Shown piece after piece: positions 46,112-55,070 of a stretch of 64,000 nt of DNA (positions are counted from its first letter, which is position 1; every line of letters starts with the position of its first letter). Made by a program: the position numbers and the translations under genes. The notes under the pieces were generated by a model that did no database searches, was not told the origin of the DNA, and saw nothing but the letters and a program-made list of their open reading frames with translations. Location: contig NZ_CP091285.1 of NCBI RefSeq assembly GCF_021650975.2, forward strand, positions 744,001 to 808,000. Direction: 5' to 3'. This DNA is from Flavobacterium jumunjinense (GTDB lineage: Bacteria; Bacteroidota; Bacteroidia; Flavobacteriales; Flavobacteriaceae).

Positions 46112-49100
46112 TTAATATTCCCCTATTTGTACAATTTGTCCTAAATGATTGATTCTTATTTTTATAATATTATTAATTCCATTCAATCCTACTCTTTTAA
46201 ACGAAATGTCTTTTAAGTCCTTGTTGTCCTCTACTGTTGTTTCTAAATGATGCCTGAAGAAGTAATCTTTTATTGTAAATTTTTGGACTCTAAACACATT
46301 GGCACTAATCAAATGGTAGTTATCTGGGTTTAACAAATCTATTTCTTGAGGATTAAAAGTATCTGAAGGAAAAACAAAAAATTCATTTTGCTTCATGCTA
46401 AATAAGAATTTCCATCCCTTTTCATGGTCTTTGTTAATTATTGGCAATCCTAGATTTTTTCGTACCACAGCATCAAAAAAAGAAACCACTTCCTCCTGTA
46501 AATTACCTTTTTCATCGCGATAAATAGCAACATGATGGTTGTTGCCTGTACTCACAAAATCTACAGGAATTGGTTTTCCATTTCCGCCTAAAATTTCATT
46601 ACCAAAATGGTCTTTTTTAGTATGCAAGGCTAGTGCATTACTCACACCACTTATAGTGACACGTTTTAATGCAATCCTTTTTTCTTTATTTTGCCAAATA
46701 GGGTTTTCTTCTAGGTTTACAAAAGCCTTTTTAGCATCTCCGCCAAATTCATCTAAACGAGCTTGAAGTATTTTTTTTAACCCAACATCTATTACTTTGT
46801 CAATTTTCAAATCAGGTGTAATGTCTTTTCTAATGGTATAATTATCTTCTAACCACACAAGTTTTACTTTCTCGGGAACAACACTGTTATTTTCAAGACT
46901 ACTATAAATAGGTGTTTTTGCTAAACTGTTTTTACCTGTAAAGGCTTTTTTAGGATCATTACTATTTTCTTTTAATCGTTTCAACAACAGTTCTCTGTAC
47001 TGCTTCTTAGCAACGAGTTGAATGCGTTTTTCATCAAAGCTGGCATTCACTTTTTCTTCTTTGGTTACATACTGCTGCAACTTCCCGTAAATAGTTTCTT
47101 TATGCAATTGCCCTCTAGGAGTTAGTTGTATTTTTTCTAATACACCTTCTTTTATCTTACTACTGTTTTTGTTATTCGTAACTACTTTATTTTTGGCTTT
47201 GTAAGAAATTAAAATACGTTCTAAATGTTTTTTTGCTTCTTCTCTAAAATTAGGTATTGGAGCAATAAATCTAAGTTTGTTGTTTTTATCTCTGTAGAGA
47301 TATTTGTTTTCTATCCCAACGATAGATTTTGCTTTCTGTTCGCCTTGCGTTTTTGCATTTAGATTGTTTAAATACTGTATATAAGCAGGTTTAGTAAAAG
47401 CGACAGTTAAAGCATCCATAGCATGATGGCGATGATCGTTTCGTTTAGACCAATCTTTTATTTTATATAAACGCTCTCCGTTTTTGCCTTTATCTTCATA
47501 AGTTAATCCTAGCTTGTCATATTTATTCCAATTCAGTTCTTTCATTACTTCAACTAGTTCCCAATCATCTCTTAACTTGTCGGTTACACTTCCTATAGTT
47601 CCAGTTACATTTCTAGCCACTTCCAGTAGAATTTCTTTTGCTTTTTTAGCAATGTATTGTGTTTCTCTCAATTGTCGATCTATAAAACCTTCTGGGATTT
47701 CATGGTCTGCCATTAAAAGTTTACTTTGTTTTGTTCTACTAATTTTTCCGTAAAAACTTTTTACTCTTTGTTCAAACTGTTCAAATTCCTCAGTTGGCAA
47801 CTTTTCTTGTAAAAAACTATAAGCTGTTTTGTTGCTTTTATCAATATTCAATTGGCGTTCACAAATTGTTTTATTCGAAAAACTATCATCAAACAAACGC
47901 GATTTTGGAATAATATGTTCAATGTCATATTCCTTGGTAAATAACTTGGAAGCCTCTATGGGTTGTCCTGTATATAAGGAGATACCGTCTGTTTCTTTCC
48001 ATAGTTTATATCTAATGATGTCATTACGTGTAACTCTTAGAATTCCAAATTCGGTATGTAATAATTTTCTAATTTTTTCGTGTTCCGCAGTTGCTTTGTT
48101 AATGCTATTCGTCATTTCTTTGCGTTGTTCGTTATTGTTTTTCAACTCACGAGCGAGTTCCACACGAATTTCATCGGGTTTACCCATCGTTGGGTCACTT
48201 ATAATAGCATTAATTACATTAATCATTTGATTAAGAATTTTCTCAACCACAGGATTTCTCAAACTATTCTTTTTAAGAAGTTCTACTGTATCTTTTAAAA
48301 CCCTATCATTATTTTGTTCCTTAGTTAAAGAAGAAGAATGGTTATAACCCGTTAGTAAACAAGCTTTATTATAAATATGACCATCCATTAAATGAGGTAG
48401 CACTTTTTTTATCGCTCTAGCACTCATACTCCCATAATCGGCTTGAAGCTTTATATTTAAAAGAAAAGGCAAATGTTCTTCTTTGAAACCAAATTTACTT
48501 TTTAAACTTTCCTTCAATTTATCATCATCTTCTGCAGCATATAATAAATGCCATAATTGATAATATGGTTGTTTATCAAAATCATTTCCTTGTAAGGTTG
48601 TATCAAAATCTAAAAGAGAAGTGTTAATTCCTAAATCAGTAAAAGCCGTTTTAAATACTTTGCTAATCTCTAACGCTTCTAATTTTGATATATCCAATTC
48701 ATCATAACCTTCAACAACCAATATTTTTTCAAAAGCTTTGTAAATCTCAGTATTCGTTCTATTTCCTTCTATTTTTTTAAAATTAACACTGTAGTCAGAT
48801 TTTTTGAGCCCACAGAAAGTAATGAATTGACTATCTGAAAAATTTTCTTTAAAAAGTAATTCTTTTGCCAATTGTTGCTTTAATTCTTCTTCTAGAAGAA
48901 AGGGTTCTTTTGTAATTTCATTTTTAACAATGATATTATTGATGTTTTGCCATATTCTAAATTCTTGAAACAACGGAGACGATTTTGGTATTGCTTTGTG
49001 TCCTTTTTCAAATTCACAGAAACTAACTAAATGTTTTTGCGATTTTAATTTTCTTTGATAGAAAATAGTAATATCTCTTATTTCTTTTTTTAAGTCCTCA

Positions 49101-50149
49101 TTTAATTCTGGATGAAATTTAGCTTGAGTTTCCCATATTTTTTCAAATTCATCCAAGTAATCTTGTCTGTAAAAAACTTGATTTTTTAGTTTTGCATGAT
49201 TATCATCTTTTAACTGTCGGTATAAAAATTGCCCCACAGTTTCTTGGTTAAAATACAATTCCTTGCTTCGGTCGCTAATAGCTCCTAAATAACCACTAGA
49301 TTTATTGATTTGATTATTAATTTCAGTTATAATAAAAGCTATAATTTCAAGGTTCAATTGTTCCGTTAAAGCTTCTTTTCTCCATTTATAATGTTGTAAT
49401 TTGGTTTCTTCTCTCGAACCTTTATTTTCTGCCAAAGGAATATTCAATGTTTTTGAAAAATATTGTGAAGTTGCCGTTCTGTTTTTTCCTTGAATAGCTT
49501 CTAGTAAATCTTCATTAATTATATCAGGATGAAATTGATTTTGGAATACAATAATTTTTTCTAATTCCTTTTGTAAATCGGAACGATAAAAATCGGGTAT
49601 AAATGTTTTTCCTTTAGATAAGGAAGCAAACACCCATTGCCCTGGGGTGTAATTATTATCAAACAATTCTTTGGCAATCTTCATACCATCAATAGCATCT
49701 CCTTCTTCAATAGTTTTCGCTTTTCTACTGCTTTTATATCCTCTTTTTTTATTAATCATAAGCAAAACTTTTACCAGTTCTTCTTTAGATAGTGCTTCAT
49801 TAACGGCTTTTGCTCGTAATTTATAAGATAAAAATGTAGTAGCTGTTCCTGTTTCTGCATATACAAAATCAAATGGAATGAATTTTATTTCCTTAAAAAT
49901 TTCCAACAAATTATCTCTTCTTTGTTTGAAACGCTGTAGATTTCTTCTTGCACCACGTTTTAATGTTCGATCTGCATTTATAGAAATAGTATTTCCTTTT
50001 TTAAAATCGGATTCTTCATCTGTTGTGAGAGACACAATGCGAACTCCTGTATTTATTATTTTTGACGTTTCATTATCATTTTCGGCTTCTTTTATAAAAG
50101 CCCATCCTATAGATGTTGTTCCTAAATCTAATCCTAATATTTTTTTCAT
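46112..50149 (-). CDS. cas9: CRISPR-associated endonuclease Cas9 (type II-C)
   Basis: The 1345-residue protein has RuvC-I with Asp8 (ILGLDLGTTSIGWAF), an Arg-rich bridge helix (RTLKRGARRNLQRFKQRR, 61-78), RuvC-II with Glu664 (IRVELAREL), an HNH domain with His745 (YDIEHIIPKSRLFDDSFSNK) and RuvC-III HHAMDA with His909 and Asp912. All catalytic residues are present. With only cas1 and cas2 beside it and no csn2 or cas4, the subtype is II-C. The size is typical of Bacteroidota Cas9. Confidence 0.98.
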   Translation of the reverse strand: MKKILGLDLGTTSIGWAFIKEAENDNETSKIINTGVRIVSLTTDEESDFKKGNTISINADRTLKRGARRNLQRFKQRRDNLLEIFKEIKFIPFDFVYAETGTATTFLSYKLRAKAVNEALSKEELVKVLLMINKKRGYKSSRKAKTIEEGDAIDGMKIAKELFDNNYTPGQWVFASLSKGKTFIPDFYRSDLQKELEKIIVFQNQFHPDIINEDLLEAIQGKNRTATSQYFSKTLNIPLAENKGSREETKLQHYKWRKEALTEQLNLEIIAFIITEINNQINKSSGYLGAISDRSKELYFNQETVGQFLYRQLKDDNHAKLKNQVFYRQDYLDEFEKIWETQAKFHPELNEDLKKEIRDITIFYQRKLKSQKHLVSFCEFEKGHKAIPKSSPLFQEFRIWQNINNIIVKNEITKEPFLLEEELKQQLAKELLFKENFSDSQFITFCGLKKSDYSVNFKKIEGNRTNTEIYKAFEKILVVEGYDELDISKLEALEISKVFKTAFTDLGINTSLLDFDTTLQGNDFDKQPYYQLWHLLYAAEDDDKLKESLKSKFGFKEEHLPFLLNIKLQADYGSMSARAIKKVLPHLMDGHIYNKACLLTGYNHSSSLTKEQNNDRVLKDTVELLKKNSLRNPVVEKILNQMINVINAIISDPTMGKPDEIRVELARELKNNNEQRKEMTNSINKATAEHEKIRKLLHTEFGILRVTRNDIIRYKLWKETDGISLYTGQPIEASKLFTKEYDIEHIIPKSRLFDDSFSNKTICERQLNIDKSNKTAYSFLQEKLPTEEFEQFEQRVKSFYGKISRTKQSKLLMADHEIPEGFIDRQLRETQYIAKKAKEILLEVARNVTGTIGSVTDKLRDDWELVEVMKELNWNKYDKLGLTYEDKGKNGERLYKIKDWSKRNDHRHHAMDALTVAFTKPAYIQYLNNLNAKTQGEQKAKSIVGIENKYLYRDKNNKLRFIAPIPNFREEAKKHLERILISYKAKNKVVTNNKNSSKIKEGVLEKIQLTPRGQLHKETIYGKLQQYVTKEEKVNASFDEKRIQLVAKKQYRELLLKRLKENSNDPKKAFTGKNSLAKTPIYSSLENNSVVPEKVKLVWLEDNYTIRKDITPDLKIDKVIDVGLKKILQARLDEFGGDAKKAFVNLEENPIWQNKEKRIALKRVTISGVSNALALHTKKDHFGNEILGGNGKPIPVDFVSTGNNHHVAIYRDEKGNLQEEVVSFFDAVVRKNLGLPIINKDHEKGWKFLFSMKQNEFFVFPSDTFNPQEIDLLNPDNYHLISANVFRVQKFTIKDYFFRHHLETTVEDNKDLKDISFKRVGLNGINNIIKIRINHLGQIVQIGEY

Positions 50150-50214
50150 TTATGTTTGACTATTATTTGCTGTTTAATGAATTTTTAAATGTAATTAAAA
50201 GAAAATTATCTTCC

Positions 50215-50230
50215 TTGCGGAAAACCGCAA
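50215..50230. promoter_or_regulatory. Perfect small hairpin between cas9 and tracrRNA
   Basis: TTGCGGAAAACCGCAA is a 6-bp stem with a 4-nt loop in the divergent cas9/tracrRNA promoter region. It could be an operator or an RNA stem in the cas9 leader. Confidence 0.4.
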
Positions 50231-50261
50231 TACACTATTATTTTTTTTGTTGTATATTGCA

Positions 50262-50346
50262 GTACAATTTTGAAGCAATTCACAATAAGGATTATTCCGT
50301 TGTGAAAACATTTAAGTCGCCTCGTCTTTCAATACGGGGCTTTTTT
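50262..50346 (+). ncRNA. tracrRNA of the type II-C system
   Basis: ACAATTTTGAAGCAATTCACAA-type sequence at 50264-50285 is complementary to the 5' half of the CRISPR repeat (anti-repeat). It is followed by an AAGGATTATTCCGTTGTG stem region and a terminator (GCCTCGT at 50319-50325 with ACGGGGC at 50334-50340, then six T). A TATATTG box at 50253-50259 fits a -7 element. Exact ends are estimates. Confidence 0.9.
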
Positions 50347-50384
50347 ATTTCCCTTAAATGTTTCACGAACACCTAAAAAGAAGA

Positions 50385-50446
50385 TAAAAATTGTGAGCTA
50401 AAACATTCAAAGTGGCCTCACAAGGGTCGCTTTTTTATTTTATAAA
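50385..50446 (+). other. Degenerate second copy of the tracrRNA 3' part
   Basis: The stretch ATTGTGAGCTAAAACATTCA, then AAGTGGCCTC...GGGTCGCTTTTTT, resembles the tracrRNA tail (TTGTGAAAACATTTAAGTCGCC...GGGGCTTTTTT) and can still form a terminator-like stem with wobble pairs. No anti-repeat precedes it. Confidence 0.55.
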
Positions 50447-50588
50447 AAAAAATAATCTTCATTGCATAAAGTTATAGACTTTTCCTTCGCAAGTCAATAC
50501 GTATTTATACGTAAATTCCACACTTTTTCGTACGTATAAATACGCATAACACTCATTTATAAAGAAAATTCAAAAATATTTTAAAACT

Positions 50589-50750
50589 TGTGACTTTTTT
50601 TTATGAGCAAAAAAAATGTCACAGTTTTTGTGACATTATTGATTTAGAATAGAGAATGTCACAGCTTTTGTGACGAAGTGAAAAATAGAATCTATTTTGT
50701 CACAGCAATTTGAAGTAGAATACTATATCCACCGCAAAAAAAATGCCAAA
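50589..50750. repeat. Diverged relative of the unit-closing repeat
   Basis: It shows the same order of TGTCACA-N5-TGTGACA palindromes (perfect at about 50617-50635, and a near copy at about 50659-50677), a TTTGTCACAGCAATTTG segment and the AAAAAAAATGCCAAA end. It stands 155 bp upstream of an HTH gene and far from the peptide units. Confidence 0.7.
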
Positions 50751-50825
50751 GTTTAGCATTGCTTTCAACACGCCTAATAGCATTTATGATTTTCACACCA
50801 ATGAAATGGCTTTGTTTTTGTAGTA

Positions 50826-50882
50826 TAAAATTACAACACCATTTATGGCTTGAGTTTACAGTAAATTCAAACTATAAATGAT
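50826..50882. mobile_element. MITE remnant: two ends joined without the middle
   Basis: ACCATTTATGGCTTGAGTTT is followed directly by ACAGTAAATTCAAACTATAA, i.e. left and right ends of the 159-bp element fused. It is an internal-deletion derivative. Confidence 0.6.
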
Positions 50883-50905
50883 ATAAATTTAAAAAATACT
50901 ATATC

Positions 50906-51433
50906 ATGGAAAAAATAAAAATCAGAGAACTATTGGGCATGAAGCAAGAAGAGATTGCTTTACTACTAGAAATTACAAGAAGTCAGTGGGCGATGTATGA
51001 AACTGGAAAACGTGATTTACCTACAGCTGCCAAATTAAAACTAGCTGAAATGCTAGCTTTTGTACAAAAAAAAGACAGTTATTGGAAAAAAGAATTACCC
51101 ATTCATAAAGAACAAACATTGCAAAAGAAAAAGAAACTAGAAGATTTAATTGTAATTAACAAACACCATCAATTTATAACCGAATTAAAACTTAAGGATA
51201 TAAAGAAGAAGTATAACGTGAATTTCAACCGACTAAAAACAATGCGTTATTTTGAAATGAACCCTCAAAAATTGAGCAAAAAAGAAAATTTATTATTAGA
51301 AGTAATGAGCAATAGAGCGAAAAATGAAATAGAGAAAAAAGGACTTTTGAAACAACTAGAAATCGAAGTTAAACTGGAAACGCTACAAGAAGAAGAGAAA
51401 GTATTGAAGAAAAAATTGAATGATTTAGGATAA
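50906..51433 (+). CDS. XRE-family helix-turn-helix protein
   Basis: The 175-residue protein has an N-terminal HTH (MKQEEIALLLEITRSQWAMYETGKRDLP, residues 10-37) and then long charged helices likely to form a coiled coil (100-175). It is a single gene with a palindrome-rich repeat upstream. It may belong to the CRISPR neighbourhood or to decayed mobile DNA downstream. The target is unknown. Confidence 0.75.
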   Translation: MEKIKIRELLGMKQEEIALLLEITRSQWAMYETGKRDLPTAAKLKLAEMLAFVQKKDSYWKKELPIHKEQTLQKKKKLEDLIVINKHHQFITELKLKDIKKKYNVNFNRLKTMRYFEMNPQKLSKKENLLLEVMSNRAKNEIEKKGLLKQLEIEVKLETLQEEEKVLKKKLNDLG

Positions 51434-51466
51434 TATTTTTGTCCCGTTTTAAAATAAGTTTGTTTG

Positions 51467-51639
51467 TTTTTATCGCATGCATGACATTTGTTATTATTTC
51501 TTTCAAAACTGACTTGTAAACTGGCTGTTTTATCCTCATGAAACGAACACAACAACATATTGTTTTTGTCTAATTTTAAATGGTAATGTTGTAGTACTTC
51601 AGCAATTGTAAGCCTAGATTTTATTTCTTCTATGCTCAT
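51467..51639 (-). pseudogene. CHC2 zinc-finger (DnaG-type primase) fragment
   Basis: The minus strand encodes MSIEEIKSRLTIAEVLQHYH and then LLCSFHEDKTASLQVS and NKCHACDKN: the CHC2 zinc-finger start of a primase of the kind carried by conjugative elements. The similarity stops at the second Cys pair, and the frame then runs antisense into the HTH gene. Only the N-terminus remains. Confidence 0.75.
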
Positions 51640-51742
51640 GCTTTTTGTGGTGTTAGGATAATTTTTTCGTTTTCATAGCTTACTATCATGGTGGTGTTTG
51701 CTGTAAACCCTAGTTCTTCTATTAAAGGCACGGCAATATAAC
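51636..51742 (-). pseudogene. Fragment of a SymE/AbrB-like small protein
   Basis: The minus strand encodes IAVPLIEELGFTANTTMIVS and YENEKIILTPQKA with a stop that overlaps the CHC2 start (ATGA). The C-terminal half of a SymE- or AbrB-like fold is suggested; the start is missing. Confidence 0.45.
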
Positions 51743-52073
51743 AATAAACAGAAATAACTTAACCTATTGACACAAAGTAGATAAGTCTAACATCTTTTAT
51801 CTATTATCTTTCGTCGGTTTAATAACCATATTCCGTTTAAACGTATTCGGCTACGTGCTTGCTTTTTCTATAGGCTCTCGGACTGTATTTGCTATAGACT
51901 TTGAGTTATTATGTTTCCATTGTTTGTAGTGATGAAATTATTTTTGGATATTTATATCTATTATACAATATTATAAAATATGCATTATACATCCAATTTA
52001 ATATTTAATTAATTCTTATATTTGATTAAAATAACATATTCCAATACATTTGTAGATATAAATACCAATTATC
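51743..52073. other. Intergenic region before the TA module
   Basis: No gene is seen. The last 100 bp are very AT-rich (around 51950-52070) and should hold the promoter of the HTH gene at 52074. Confidence 0.5.
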
Positions 52074-52433
52074 ATGAATATAGGAGATAAAATAAAAGCC
52101 GTAAGAGAAGCAAAAAATCTTTCTCAAAAAGAAATTTCTAATATGGTTCAAATGGATCAGAGTCAATATTCTAAGATTGAGAATGGAAAAACTGACCCTA
52201 CCACTAATACATTAGAAAAAATAGCAAAAGCTTTAGGAATTGAATTGTCTGAACTTTTTATTAGTGATAAAATTTTTAAGGACATTAACTCAGCCGATAA
52301 AACTATTATGGAAAAAATACGTTTAATAGAAATGTTAGATGAAAAAGAACAAGCTTCAATTTATAATATTGTTGATGGCTTAGTAGCTAGTAAGAGATTA
52401 AGAAATAGTCTTTCTAATGCCTTATCTCTTTAA
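52074..52433 (+). CDS. XRE-family transcriptional regulator
   Basis: The 119-residue protein has a classical HTH_3 domain (NLSQKEISNMVQMDQSQYSK, about 15-35) and a helical C-terminal part. It stands 18 bp upstream of a toxin-antitoxin pair in the same direction and may be its regulator. Confidence 0.82.
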   Translation: MNIGDKIKAVREAKNLSQKEISNMVQMDQSQYSKIENGKTDPTTNTLEKIAKALGIELSELFISDKIFKDINSADKTIMEKIRLIEMLDEKEQASIYNIVDGLVASKRLRNSLSNALSL

Positions 52434-52451
52434 TTTAAAAAATAAAATAGT

Positions 52452-52685
52452 ATGTACACAACTTATCATTTATCATCAGCTGAAGAAATTACTACCGATA
52501 TTTTAGACGCTATTAAAGCCAATTTTAAATCTAAAGCTATTGTTATTACAGTAGAAGCTGAAGAAGATTATGAACTCTCACAAGAGATGAAAGATATACT
52601 CGATAAACGATTAGCAGAAGACAAAAGCGATTATATTTCTGCTGAACAATCTATTAATGAGCTAAAACAAAAGTATGGCTTATAA
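52452..52685 (+). CDS. Antitoxin of a ParE/RelE-type module
   Basis: This is a 77-residue acidic protein (SSAEEITTDILDAIKANFKS; SAEQSINELKQKYGL). Its size, acidity and 11-bp overlap with the downstream toxin gene mark it as the antitoxin. Confidence 0.75.
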   Translation: MYTTYHLSSAEEITTDILDAIKANFKSKAIVITVEAEEDYELSQEMKDILDKRLAEDKSDYISAEQSINELKQKYGL

Positions 52686-52971
52686 GATTGTAGTTTCTCC
52701 AAGAGCACAAAAAGAAATTATAAAAGCTATTGATTATTATTTAGAACGTAGTGAAGATGCTCCCAGCAATTTTATTACCCAACTTGAAAAATGTTATGCC
52801 TTTTTAGAGAGCAACCCTTTCTTTGTTATTAGATACAAAAATGTAAGAAGCTTAAAACTTAAAAAGTTTCCGTATTCTTTATATTTTAATGTTAATGAAA
52901 AAACGGAAGTAATAGAAATACTCTCTTGTTTTCATAATAGGCTAAATCCTAAAAAAAGACCTAAACGATAA
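52675..52971 (+). CDS. ParE/RelE superfamily toxin
   Basis: The 98-residue basic protein has the family pattern VSPRAQKEIIKAIDYYLERS at the N-terminus and LKKFPYSLYFNVNEKTEVIE with a final FHNRLNPKKRP. It would inhibit gyrase (ParE-like) or translation (RelE-like); the sequence does not decide which. Confidence 0.85.
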   Translation: MAYKIVVSPRAQKEIIKAIDYYLERSEDAPSNFITQLEKCYAFLESNPFFVIRYKNVRSLKLKKFPYSLYFNVNEKTEVIEILSCFHNRLNPKKRPKR

Positions 52972-52997
52972 TCGTTACACTTCTTTAAAAAAACAAC

Positions 52998-53034
52998 AAA
53001 AGCACCCTTTTTTAAAAGAGTGCTTTTTGCTTTT
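52998..53034 (+). terminator. Intrinsic terminator of the TA operon
   Basis: AAAAGCAC pairs with GTGCTTTT and is followed by a T-rich run, 27 bp after the toxin stop codon. Confidence 0.8.
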
Positions 53035-53277
53035 TTATTTATGGCTCAAAGTGAGGACACTTTGCGCAGCTGGGTAAACAAAAATGTTGAACTTCTTTAG
53101 AGCCTTTATTAGACCGCTATGTCTATCATTCTATTTGAAGCAATTCAACTGGGTTCAAGGAGAAGGCAGAGGACTAATGCGCAGCATAGTTCTTAACTAG
53201 CAAAGTCTAAAGTTCACCTCTGCTTCTCTTTGAATAAATTTAATCATTTTTTATTCAATCCAAAGTAAAGGCAAAGT

Positions 53278-53394
53278 CTCCCGACTTTGAGCTAAATTAT
53301 AAAAAATAATTGACTTAAGTATTTGACATTTGAAAATCCTTTAGTAATAGTAAATAAAATAAATGTTGTATTGATTAGCCCTCAAAGTCAGGAG
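53278..53394. repeat. 117-bp element with terminal inverted repeats, copy 1
   Basis: The ends CTCCCGACTTTGAG and CTCAAAGTCAGGAG are inverted repeats with one mismatch. A second copy of the same length is at 53864-53980. Both stand just downstream of minus-strand genes. The rest of 52972-53411 shows no gene. Confidence 0.75.
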
Positions 53395-53411
53395 GAACGG
53401 AGAGCTTTGGT

Positions 53412-53819
53412 TTAATTTTCGTCAACTTCTAATTTTGAGAAATAATAAATATTAAAAATAAGCCCTCCTTGGTAGATGTTTTTTATGTCTTCGAAGTAAG
53501 CTGTTAATGAAATATAAGAATTATTCAAATCAAACAAATCATTTGCGTTTCTTTCGCAATTATCAAAGAAATCATAATTAATCATTAGGGAATTTACATA
53601 AATACTGTATTGTGCATCTTCTTTATTAAGAAATAATCTGCCATATCTACCTGAATCAACAAAATAACCTTTAATATAAAGTTTTTTTTCTTTGTAAAGA
53701 TTTCCATTTGCAATTAAATCGATAATTGAAACGTGTTCTACTGTGTTTTTCGTATTTGTCTGTGAATAACCTATAAGGCTAAACAAGAACAGTATAATCA
53801 TACCTATAATTTTCTTCAT
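53412..53819 (-). CDS. Secreted hypothetical protein
   Basis: The 135-residue product has a signal peptide (MKKIIGMIILFLFSLIGYSQ). The rest (HVSIIDLIANGNLYKEKKLY) suggests a small OB-like beta fold as in proteins annotated only as hypothetical. It is a single gene flanked on both sides by the 117-bp repeat. Confidence 0.65.
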   Translation of the reverse strand: MKKIIGMIILFLFSLIGYSQTNTKNTVEHVSIIDLIANGNLYKEKKLYIKGYFVDSGRYGRLFLNKEDAQYSIYVNSLMINYDFFDNCERNANDLFDLNNSYISLTAYFEDIKNIYQGGLIFNIYYFSKLEVDEN

Positions 53820-53863
53820 TACATTTTGTTTTTATTTATAGTAAAAACCACGCTACGTAAAGC

Positions 53864-53980
53864 CTCCCGACTTTGAGCTAAATTATAAAAAACAATTGAC
53901 TTAAGTATTTGATAATTGAGAATCCTATTGTAATAGCAGATTAAATGAAGATTGTATTGATTAGCCCTCAAAGTCAGGAG
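53864..53980. repeat. 117-bp element with terminal inverted repeats, copy 2
   Basis: It matches 53278-53394 along its length, including ATTGACTTAAGTATTTGA and GTATTGATTAGCCCTCAAAG. The similarity extends through GGAACGGAGAGCTTTGGTTT up to the end of the neighbouring gene in both copies. Confidence 0.75.
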
Positions 53981-54009
53981 ACTTTGAGGAACGGAGAGCT
54001 TTGGTTTAA

Positions 54010-54477
54010 TTAAATTTCAACTAAATTCCGATAATCATATTTTTGATATTCTGAAATCTTTTTCTTTTGTTTCTTCAATTCAATTAATTCATTTTTAACT
54101 TGCACCATGTACCAATGTTCTGGTTTTGTATGAGAAAATGCACTAAGCTTCAATACAACTTCAGCATTCAACTTTCTTTCACCTGACAGGTATTTTTGAA
54201 GGTTACTATCACGCATTTCAAAATAAGCAGCTAGTCTCTTTTTTGTTAAATTAAGAACTTTTAAATACATTTTTACAAAATCAAGAATCTTTATAACTTC
54301 GGCATCGTCATTCTCATTTTTAATATAGTCCTCTAATTTGTATTGTATAGAAAGTAGCTTATTCGTTAGCATTCTTTCTTTAGATTGCTTAGCAGAATTA
54401 GCAGAAATAAATTCTTTTAACCCGCTTTTCTTTTTGTCATTCCAAATATCTTCGATTTTAATCTCTTTACTTTTCAT
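54010..54477 (-). CDS. Helix-turn-helix protein, probable antitoxin of a GNAT module
   Basis: The 155-residue protein has an HTH near residues 75-125 (LTKKRLAAYFEMRDSNLQKY; LSGERKLNAEVVLKLSAF), similar to HigA/XRE antitoxins, and charged flanks. It begins 5 bp after the gene for a GNAT-like protein and is in the same operon. The pairing suggests a toxin-antitoxin module. Confidence 0.65.
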   Translation of the reverse strand: MKSKEIKIEDIWNDKKKSGLKEFISANSAKQSKERMLTNKLLSIQYKLEDYIKNENDDAEVIKILDFVKMYLKVLNLTKKRLAAYFEMRDSNLQKYLSGERKLNAEVVLKLSAFSHTKPEHWYMVQVKNELIELKKQKKKISEYQKYDYRNLVEI

Positions 54478-54482
54478 AACGT

Positions 54483-54998
54483 TTAATTTAAAAATTCATC
54501 TATTAACTTTTCACTTCCTTCAGGCGGTATAACCATCATCGTATCACCATATTTCAATGCATTATATTTCTTTGAATACATTGCCATCAGTTTAATTTCA
54601 TCTTCTTTGTCCACTTCAAGTACATCGAACGCAAGCCAACCTCTATACGTATCATCACCCTTCATAAAACTTAATCTACAAGCAAAAGCAATCAAACAAC
54701 CTGCCACTTTCTCATATCGCCTAGATTTACCCTTATTGTGAGGTGCTATCTCCACAAATGCCATATACGGTTCAATTTTATTTTTCATTTCAAAAATCAA
54801 GCAACCTTCAATTATAGAGGGCGAATCTTCACAAACTACTACAAATGTTTGAAACCGTCTTTCTTTAGAATGCTTTTTAAAATTAAACCTCCAACCATCT
54901 GCTATTGACGGAAGATTTAATTTTATTATCTTTGAATCAAATATATCTGCATCGATTAATAATTTATCCTCAACTCTTAATATTTTTATTTTCATCAA
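54483..54998 (-). CDS. GNAT-like acetyltransferase, probable toxin
   Basis: The 171-residue protein has a GNAT-like layout: beta strands, then PHNKGKSRRYEKVAG with the acetyl-CoA-loop position, helix CLIAFACRLSF, GWLAFDVLEVDKEDEIKLMA and AMYSKKYNALKYGDTMMVIP, a C-terminal pattern usual for GNATs with a Tyr near the active site. GNAT toxins paired with HTH or RHH antitoxins acetylate aminoacyl-tRNA. A toxin role is inferred from the pairing. Confidence 0.6.
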   Translation of the reverse strand: MMKIKILRVEDKLLIDADIFDSKIIKLNLPSIADGWRFNFKKHSKERRFQTFVVVCEDSPSIIEGCLIFEMKNKIEPYMAFVEIAPHNKGKSRRYEKVAGCLIAFACRLSFMKGDDTYRGWLAFDVLEVDKEDEIKLMAMYSKKYNALKYGDTMMVIPPEGSEKLIDEFLN

Positions 54999-55070
54999 GC
55001 TTTAATTGATCAAAACAAATATAACAATAATTATACATATTGTATAATTTAAAATATTAAATTTTTCTAA

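Noticed and set aside
51265..51466. Extension of the CHC2 fragment into the HTH gene
   Set aside because: Beyond the second Cys pair the translation is antisense of the HTH coding sequence and shows no primase similarity.
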